A stretch of 64,000 bases of DNA from Phyto melanocephala (lineage: Eukaryota; Arthropoda; Insecta; Diptera; Rhinophoridae), in contig OW799233.1 of NCBI GenBank assembly GCA_941918925.1, positions 10,796,001 through 10,860,000 on the forward strand, written 5' to 3'. The position numbers were made by a program, and so were the translations under genes. Of this stretch, positions 57,540-64,000 are shown one piece after another (within the stretch, counting starts at the first letter, position 1; the number at the start of each line of letters is the position of its first letter). The notes below the pieces were generated by a model. That model did not search any database and was not told the origin of the DNA. It worked only from the letters and a program-made list of their open reading frames with translations.

Positions 57540-59416
57540 TATTTTTTTTAAAAGCCAACACCAACAACGACAATACTTAAAAAATCATGGCAATCGGAGA
57601 GTAATTGTGACACGCAACATAAAAAGCGGTAATAACATCTATGAGGCCGTAGCAAGCAGCAGCATTAATTTTCTTATTTAACCCCCTCCACCCTCATGTT
57701 CCGTATAAAAAAAATACAAAATATGTACGAAAAAATACGTTACCGAAATAAACTGCCAAAACCTTACAGTAATTTGTTTAAGAGTGTTAGTAACACTGAT
57801 ACTGAGTGGTGTGTGAAAGTGTGTTTTTCCCCTACTTTAATATAGTTTTGCTAAATAAGCGGAAATTGTTGACAGGAAGTAATACGGATGCTCTTTAATT
57901 TGAATTCAACACTTCTTTTTTTTACAAAAAAAAAAAAAAAACGAAAATTTTATACTTTTCGTTTTTTTATATTTTTATTTGAATGGATACGAATAGAGTG
58001 AAATTAATAAATGACCCCACTCAAACTACTACAACAATAAGCAACGGCCACATTACATAGAAATTTGGTATTATAGCAAAAAAAAAAAAATAAAGCAACA
58101 ACAACCCACTAACAAAAACGATGACAACAAGTTTTGAAATACATCTCTGATAGTTTTTTTCTTTCTATAACTTTAAATGGAATAAATACACTGTGAGAAA
58201 ATAAGCTTCTAACTATGTACATATATAGGAAAAATGCATAAAGCTCGGAAAAATAATAAACATTCCTAATAAACGTGCGGAATTGTACAAATGTTATTAA
58301 CTTGAATATAACCCTACATTCCCTAATTTCGTTTTATTTTTTTAAGTGTAAACAAAAATCTAAAATGTATATATGTATGTATGTACGTCTGTGTGTAATG
58401 TTTAAAATTTTTAAGTGAACTTAACTTTAAAAACTCAACTAAAAAGTTATTTAATGCTAAAAATAACTAGAGGGTTGGAATTGAGTGAAAACTTTATAAA
58501 ATTACAATGTGTGGTTGGTGTATAAGTGAGTGTTAGTATGTGTGTGAGAGAGAATGCGTCCGTGTATAATTTTACACACCATTATTGTATTTGTATATGT
58601 ATGTATAGCAAGGGTAAACACAAACAAAACACACACTTAGCACACGCTCATCCAAAAAAGTTGCACACAAACAAATAAACACATTTTCAAATATGTGTAC
58701 TCAAAATACATTTAAATAACACTTTATTAAAAACGAGATTTATTTTGAAATGAAAACTAAAGTAGTATGGAGCATTAAATAAGTTCAAAATGTTTGATTT
58801 AATTGTTGCCTACATTTAGGGAGTTATAGAAAATATTAAAAAAATATATATAAAAATCTATATAAAACAAATATTTCCAAATGAGTTTAAGGAAAAATAC
58901 TCTATAAGTTATCAATGAATATGTATGAGTTCTATGTTTTTGTTAGAATGAATACTAGCTTATATACATTACAATTAGTACATAATTCTAATAACACGTC
59001 AATCTTAAAATACTTTATGTTTATTTTAAAAAATTTTCGCAACATAAATTCCACTAAATACTATCTTGTTACTTTTAAAAATAATGTACTTCTTACATGA
59101 GATTAGGTGCATGTTAATCCGTATGATAGGTATATTGAAGTTTTTAAAATTTAGATATTAGAAGCCTGTAATTGGACTGTGTTTGTGTTTTCAGAGCATA
59201 CTTTGGGTCAGATCTACAGTAGCTGGTATGTATTTTGCTTTTATAAATTTAATATTAACGAACCTAGAACTTACAAAAACACTGTTACTTAAACACATCA
59301 TACTCATCTTTAATACGATGGCATTTGAATTGAATTTTGTTGTAATTTTTTGGTTTTGTTATAAATGTAAGTGTATTGAAATAGGCCGGTCTGTGTGTGT
59401 GTAGGTAACTTTTCAG
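57540..59416. other. Noncoding DNA, possibly upstream region of a gene
   Basis: It contains CAAC-rich and less AT-rich stretches (57550-57850, 58020-58130) and CA/GT tracts near 58550-58680. Acceptor- and donor-like sites enclose 31 bases at 59195-59225. If the exon at 59417-59698 is real, this is its upstream or first-intron region. No promoter element is convincing. Confidence 0.35.
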
Positions 59417-59617
59417 TGGTAGAAGCCAACAGGGTTTTATATATTAAGCCTTGTGGGAGTCGCATTTACACCTGCTATGAGATCTCATTCTACCTTGTGT
59501 TAAAACTTCAAAAGTAATTTATTCTATCAGAAGGGAAGAACGACGTACAATCATTGTTAGCAACAACAAAACCGTTGAAACCATTACTAAAACCGAATAA
59601 AATTCAAAGCAAGAAAA
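59417..59617 (+). other. Possible 5' UTR part of the candidate first exon
   Basis: Runs from a TTTTCAG acceptor-like site to the ATG at 59618. It is A-rich near the ATG, with CAACAACAAAACCGTTGAAA, typical of fly leaders. Transcription is not demonstrated. Confidence 0.3.
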
Positions 59618-59698
59618 ATGCAAAAACTTTTAGTTTATTGTTTGTTGGGTTTAAGCTGGCCAATATGCAATTCGCTGGTGCTTATGTCGGATCATAAG
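59618..59698 (+). CDS. Candidate first coding exon with signal peptide
   Basis: ATG at 59618 sits in an AAGAAAAATGC context and opens 27 codons reading MQKLLVYCLLGLSWPICNSL then VLMSDHK. They end exactly at AAG followed by GTAAGT, a near-ideal splice donor (59699). The residues form a textbook signal peptide: a basic n-region, a hydrophobic core LLVYCLLGLSW and a likely cleavage after CNS. The A-rich leader upstream looks like a fly 5' UTR. An acceptor-like TAACTTTTCAG at 59406-59416 could start the exon at 59417. The product would be secreted or a membrane receptor; the family cannot be told from 27 residues. The next exon must lie beyond the window or in sequence I did not recognise. Frame phase at the donor is 0. 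Confidence 0.45.
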
Positions 59699-59704
59699 GT
59701 AAGT

Positions 59705-60279
59705 TTATGGAGTGATGTCAATTCGGAGAAGATTTTTCGATGGAATTTATTGTGTATGAAGTTTCAATATTTAAAAAATAATAAAAGCTTGGCGGCCGTA
59801 GTTAAGTGAGTATACGCTGTACAGAGCTTCTTGAAGTTTGCAATTCTTATCTACAACTCCGAATTGAGGTTTATGTCACCGACACTTTTACGCAGAGTTT
59901 CGGCGTCTTCCTGAAAATTTCAATTAATCCCTTTTCACTATTTCGATCATATTTTGTATGAAATTTTTTGTTAAATAATGAAGACAAGTTGTTTTATCGT
60001 GTAGCGCTCCATTTCAATTAACTCTAAGCTGTCGAAATTTTTTAAGTTTGCCAGGCATTTTACTGCATAAATGGCCACAAATTCATATTTTCCGTAAATT
60101 TTGGGACACCATTTAAATTATGAAAAAGTAATAGCTGAGTTCAGCTTACCTAGTTTAATCTACCTTGTGCCAGTTTATCTGTAGGTTGCAAAATGTTACA
60201 AGCTTTATTTAAAATTTTTATAAACCAAATGAGAATTATAAATAAAACAAAAATAAGGACTTCATCGAAAAAACCAACT
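59705..60279. other. Possible intron start, noncoding
   Basis: Follows the GTAAGT donor. No recognised feature. Confidence 0.4.
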
Positions 60280-60740
60280 TTAAAAAATTTTTTTAAAAAA
60301 ATTTAAAAAAAATTATAAATATAAAAAAAAATAATAAATATTTAAATAACATATAAAAAAAGGTTTTTTTTGGCTCAGCTGGGATTCGATACCAGATTTT
60401 CTTTAACCAGTATATACATATGTATGTTGTTGTTGTAATTGTATATATATCTCATATCTCAGAAAGTTATGGGGCGATTGTGCTGAGTTTCAATAGCGAT
60501 TCATTCCTGGATATTTCCAAGAGATTGATACCATATAGAGATCTGAGGAACATATAGTTGCTTCTAAAAGTTGATTTCAACCAACACACGGACAGACGGT
60601 CAGGGCTTAATCGACTCCTCTATTCATAAGCTTTCAGAAAATATATACTTTATGGGGTCGGAAATGAAAATTGTAGAAATTACAAACGGAATGACAAAGC
60701 TATATATACCCTTGTGCATCACAGGTGAAGGGTATAAAAA
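60280..60740 (-). mobile_element. INE-1-like element, 3'-truncated
   Basis: In element orientation it begins TATACCCTTCACCTGTGATG near 60737 and keeps AGCTTTGTCATTCCGTTTG, GTTGAAATCAACTTTTAGAAG and GAATCGCTATTGAAACTCAG. It stops in the A/T-rich centre after TATCGAATCCCAGCTGAGCC. The conserved 3' third with the TTCGGC hairpin is absent. Same subfamily as the copy at 60948. Confidence 0.8.
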
Positions 60741-60947
60741 GTATTTTAAAAGATCTTAGCACAAGGGGTTCAAAAAGACCTTATTCCAAAAAGTTTTCTA
60801 AAAGCCGCATTATTAAAAGGGAGTGTGGAAGCTATTGCCTTTATCACAACACGTGTAAAAAATAAATTACCGTGCAATGACTGTCGCAGTTCTTATTTCT
60901 GATAGGTAATGCTAAAAAGGCCTTTTATATGGCCTACATACCCCTTC
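60741..60947. other. Spacer between two divergent INE-1-like copies
   Basis: 207 bp separate the 5' ends of the minus-strand copy at 60280-60740 and the plus-strand copy at 60948-61704. No feature is recognised in it. Confidence 0.5.
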
Positions 60948-61704
60948 TTTTTATACCCTTCACCTGTGGTGAACAAGGGTATATATAGCTTTGTCATTCC
61001 GTTTGTAATTTCTACAATTTTCATTTCCGACCCCATAAAGTATATATTTTCTGAAAGCTTATGAATAGAGGAGTCGATTAAGCCCTGACCGTCTGTCCGT
61101 CTGCCCGTCTGTCCGTGTGTTGGTTGAAATCAACTTTTAGAAGCAACTATATGCTCCTCAAATCTGTATATGGTATCAATCTCTTGGAAATATCCAGGAA
61201 TGAATCGCTATTGAAATTCAGCACAATCGCCCTATAACTTTCTGAGATATGAGCAAAAAACCACGACCACCTCGTTTTTTTTCACAATTACAACAACATA
61301 CATACATAGATACATGTAAAAAACATACCAAACAAAAAAAATTACAAAAAAAAAAAAAATATTAAAAATAAGAAAAAAATAATAAAAAAAACTACAAAAG
61401 AAAAATTTTTAAAAAATTTAAAAATAAATTTAAAAAAATTTTTTAAAAATTTTTCTAAAAAAATTTTTTAAAAATATTTAAAAAAGTATAAAAAAAAATA
61501 ATAAAATATAAATAATATATTAAATAAAATAAAATAAAATTTTTTTGGCTCAGCTGAGATTCGATGCCACATTTATTCTAACGTGTACATTTGTACGTAT
61601 TTTATATGGGATGAATGGTGATACAAACATTTGTTATTGCATGACTACACGTTGTGAAGGGTATATAAGATTCGGCACGGCCGAATATAGCACTGTTACT
61701 TGTT
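60948..61704 (+). mobile_element. INE-1-like element, complete copy
   Basis: Starts TTTTTATACCCTTCACCTGT, with GAACAAGGGTATATATAGC, CCGACCCCATAAAGTATATA, a GTCTGTCCGTCTGCCCGTC block, GTTGAAATCAACTTTTAGAAG and an A/T homopolymer centre. It ends GGGTATATAAGATTCGGCAC then GGCCGAATATAGC and TTACTTGTT. It is the best-preserved copy of its subfamily in the window. Confidence 0.85.
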
Positions 61705-62479
61705 ATTGCTAGAAAGTTTTTCAACATTAATGTGAGTATGAGTTGTTGTATTTAAAAATTAAACATGTTTTTAAACTTAAAAAAAAAAATATCTTGTTTT
61801 TTGTTTTTGGTTTTTTATTGTTTTCTGTTCAAGCAACTAGCTGAATTACATACACAAGACAATTTTATTCATAAACAGTGTAAAAACTGAAAATTGTTTG
61901 CTAAATTACTGTCTATCTGAATGTCTGAGTTAAAATGAATGTCTAAATGTATCAGAAAATGAATTGATTTTGAAAATTTATCAATCGTTACAGTGACAAT
62001 GACATCACGATACTCGAGTACAAACATTCACATTGTTTGTTCATTCGTTCGTTTATTCATTTATTTAACAACTAACAATTGTATTTCGTTTTTCATTTTT
62101 ATTATTTATTGATAAAAAGTTTCGTTTTTATAATTTTTTTTTGTTTGTTTTCAAACAATTTCTGTTGTTACAGTAAATAGGAAATGTTAATAATGAAATA
62201 AATCACAAACAGTTTGATTAACGAAACATATACATAATAAATGGAAATTTTAAAATCAATATTATTAATTGATCAAATGTTTAACAGAGTTCTGACGTAG
62301 TAATGAAAAAATATTATCAGAAGAAGGAAAAGTATCGTTTACTATTTTACGAGGTCTAACTTCACTTTGGCTTAAAACTGTATATTTTAGGCTTATTTAT
62401 AAATATATATTTTTTTTTATTGAAGTATAAGTATTTAAGTATAACACCTGTAAAATAAATAATGTAGAGATTGACAACT
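61705..62479. other. Anonymous AT-rich noncoding DNA
   Basis: No feature recognised. Confidence 0.5.
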
Positions 62480-63120
62480 GAACAAATCGGCGATCAACTA
62501 TTTTTATGCAAAGAGGATATCGCCGAAATTTCAACGTCAGTATTTTGCCTTTTGAAGCAATGATTCGTTGTTAACAATATGTTACTGTAAGAGGTCTGGG
62601 TCGAAACGTTGGATCACGATTAATTAGCACGTTTAAAACAACATGTGAACAAAACACCAGAAACATCTACCAGTAGGCGTACTGTCATTCCTATATACAT
62701 AAGATGCAATTGGTGTAAGAACTCAAATTGATGTAAGTTTCAACAGTTCGCAAGTCAGTTTTATTTAAAATCTGATGAAGCTAATTTACATTAAAATGGT
62801 ACATCTAGGTTCTGAATAACCAAAAGACATTCTTCAACACCAATTGCATCCCATGCCAGGTGCATAATATGGTGTGGCTTTACATTCGAAAATGAAGATA
62901 AAAGTGCTTTAACCGTAAATGGAGAGCGGTATTGGCTTATGTGGTTTCAGCAAAGCCACTGACTTAGACACAATTGCATTTTTAAGTAAAATTTTTGGGG
63001 TGCCAATAATTTTTAGAAATTTTGAAATTAGTTGCCTAGCGCGTTGCGAGATTTGTCAGCACCCGACTGTTTTCATTGATAGTGAAGTGCGATGTCAAAA
63101 TTTGTTGAATTCAACATAAC
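62480..63120 (+). pseudogene. Mariner-type transposase relic
   Basis: TTEQIGDQLFLCKEDIAE near 62475-62525 may be the degraded N-terminal helix. KTPETSTSRRTV at 62650-62690 matches the linker (NPxTSTRRR). At 62890-62970 the frame reads ENEDKSALTVNGERYWLMWF then QQSH, matching the block before the second catalytic residue, where the Asp-Gly-Ala after QQ is lost. ALRDLSAPDCFH at about 63040-63075 keeps the third catalytic Asp position. Stops and deletions throughout. Related to the relic at 39300-40015, which lost the third Asp instead. Confidence 0.7.
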
Positions 63121-63180
63121 TTTATTTATTTCTGCAGAGATGGAAAATAAGATTTTCATTTTCGGTATTAGTGTATAAAC

Positions 63181-63632
63181 TTTTGTATACCATTCACAGT
63201 GAGTGAACGGTATACAATATTTTCTGGAAGCTTATGAAAAGGGGAGTCAATTAAGCCTTGTCCGTCCATCCGTCCGTGTGTATGTTGAAATCAACTTTTT
63301 AAAGCCCCCAGATATTTCCAAGACCCGTGTAAGGTATCAAAATATCAGAAATTTTTGGGAGCAGATCGGTATTGAAATCATTTAATAAACAACTGAGATA
63401 TGATGAAAAACCTAGACCATCTCGTCTTTTCACACCAATACAAACTGGATGAACGTAGTTTCGAATGCCTGTTAAAAGAAAAAATTTTTTTTTTGTTTTT
63501 TATGTTGTCAAACTTTAAATAAATAAATAATACATACATACATAAATTCAATTTAAAAAAAGTCATAAAGATAATAAATGAGTGAATGGTAATACATTTG
63601 TTATTGCATGACTATACGGTGTAAAGGGTAAG
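63181..63632 (+). mobile_element. INE-1-like element, diverged
   Basis: GTATACCATTCACAGTGAGT and GAACGGTATAC form the 5' hairpin; then come GGGGAGTCAATTAAGCCTTG, CCGTCCATCCGTCCGTGTG, GTTGAAATCAACTTTTTAAAG and GAGTGAATGGTAATACATTT. The TTTGTCATTCC block is deleted and the 3' hairpin is lost. Closest to the CACAGTG-start subfamily. Confidence 0.75.
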
Positions 63633-64000
63633 AAATTATTAATTATCGTAGTAGTTGAATACGTTGAAATTGAAGAATTTTCAAAACATTTTTGTAATTA
63701 CTTTTAAAGTAAAATTGCATTTTGTTAATATACGATGTTTTATAATGTAAAATGTTACAGCTTTGAGCTATAAGATAATGGCTTCGATGAAGGTCAAAAC
63801 AAACAATCAAACAAACTTTTTATATAAATTTATATATTTTTAAAATTTGTTTCTCTGTCTACATGTTGGCATTATTAAATTACTCTGAAGTTTTGTCAAT
63901 CACTTTTTCTAGCCTATTGGAACAAAATGTACCATATACGTGCCATGTAACCACTATAATGTATAGTTTGTGAATACCGTGTAATGGTCCTAAATTTTAT
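63633..64000. other. Anonymous noncoding DNA
   Basis: Nothing recognised up to the window edge. Confidence 0.5.

Overview
This window is A+T-rich eukaryotic DNA that I read as intergenic or intronic sequence from a higher fly (Diptera, probably a schizophoran or calyptrate species). The evidence is the base composition, dense ACAT and CAA/TTG microsatellites, and many copies of an INE-1/DINE-1-like element with a GTCCGTCT-type block near its start and a TTCGGCACGGCCGAA hairpin near its end. The species is an inference. There are no bacterial operons, rRNA genes, intact tRNA genes or CRISPR arrays. No complete host gene is visible.

The only host-gene evidence is weak. The best candidate is a signal-peptide first coding exon at 59618-59698 (+) that ends in a strong splice donor. 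A weaker candidate internal exon lies at 51165-51368 (+). Almost everything else that can be named is mobile-element debris.

Layout. 1-15700 holds a tandem AT minisatellite (3050-3735), mariner-type relics (2770-3025, 13040-13360), an internally deleted transposase element (5222-5734), a 122-bp tandem repeat (7755-8065) and an inverted-repeat element (11007-11441). 15719-17879 is a Transib-class element with a 5-bp target duplication (CATCG), 32-bp inverted termini beginning CACATTG, and a broken RAG1/Transib-like transposase C-terminus. 17970-30200 holds diverged repeats, a second copy of the deleted transposase element, an AT-rich element with ACACAGAAAAAAAT ends, a LINE tail, a tRNA-derived SINE and a Helitron. 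30211-40015 holds a foldback-like cluster, further mariner relics and two small inverted-repeat elements.

40460-44076 is a hAT element with exact 13-bp termini and an exact 8-bp target duplication (ATCAGCAG). It was split by an INE-1-like element, which was itself invaded by a Helitron, giving three dated layers. 45485-56149 carries a second Transib relic, two internally deleted mariner derivatives with AAGGGCCGATGTT ends, a second SINE copy and further repeats. 56625-63632 is dominated by INE-1-like copies of two subfamilies in both orientations around the candidate first exon.

Nothing here forms a pathway. The elements act together only as a record of successive insertions. The most informative parts are the Transib element, the nested hAT locus, and a hammerhead-core-like motif inside a large inverted repeat in the hAT element.
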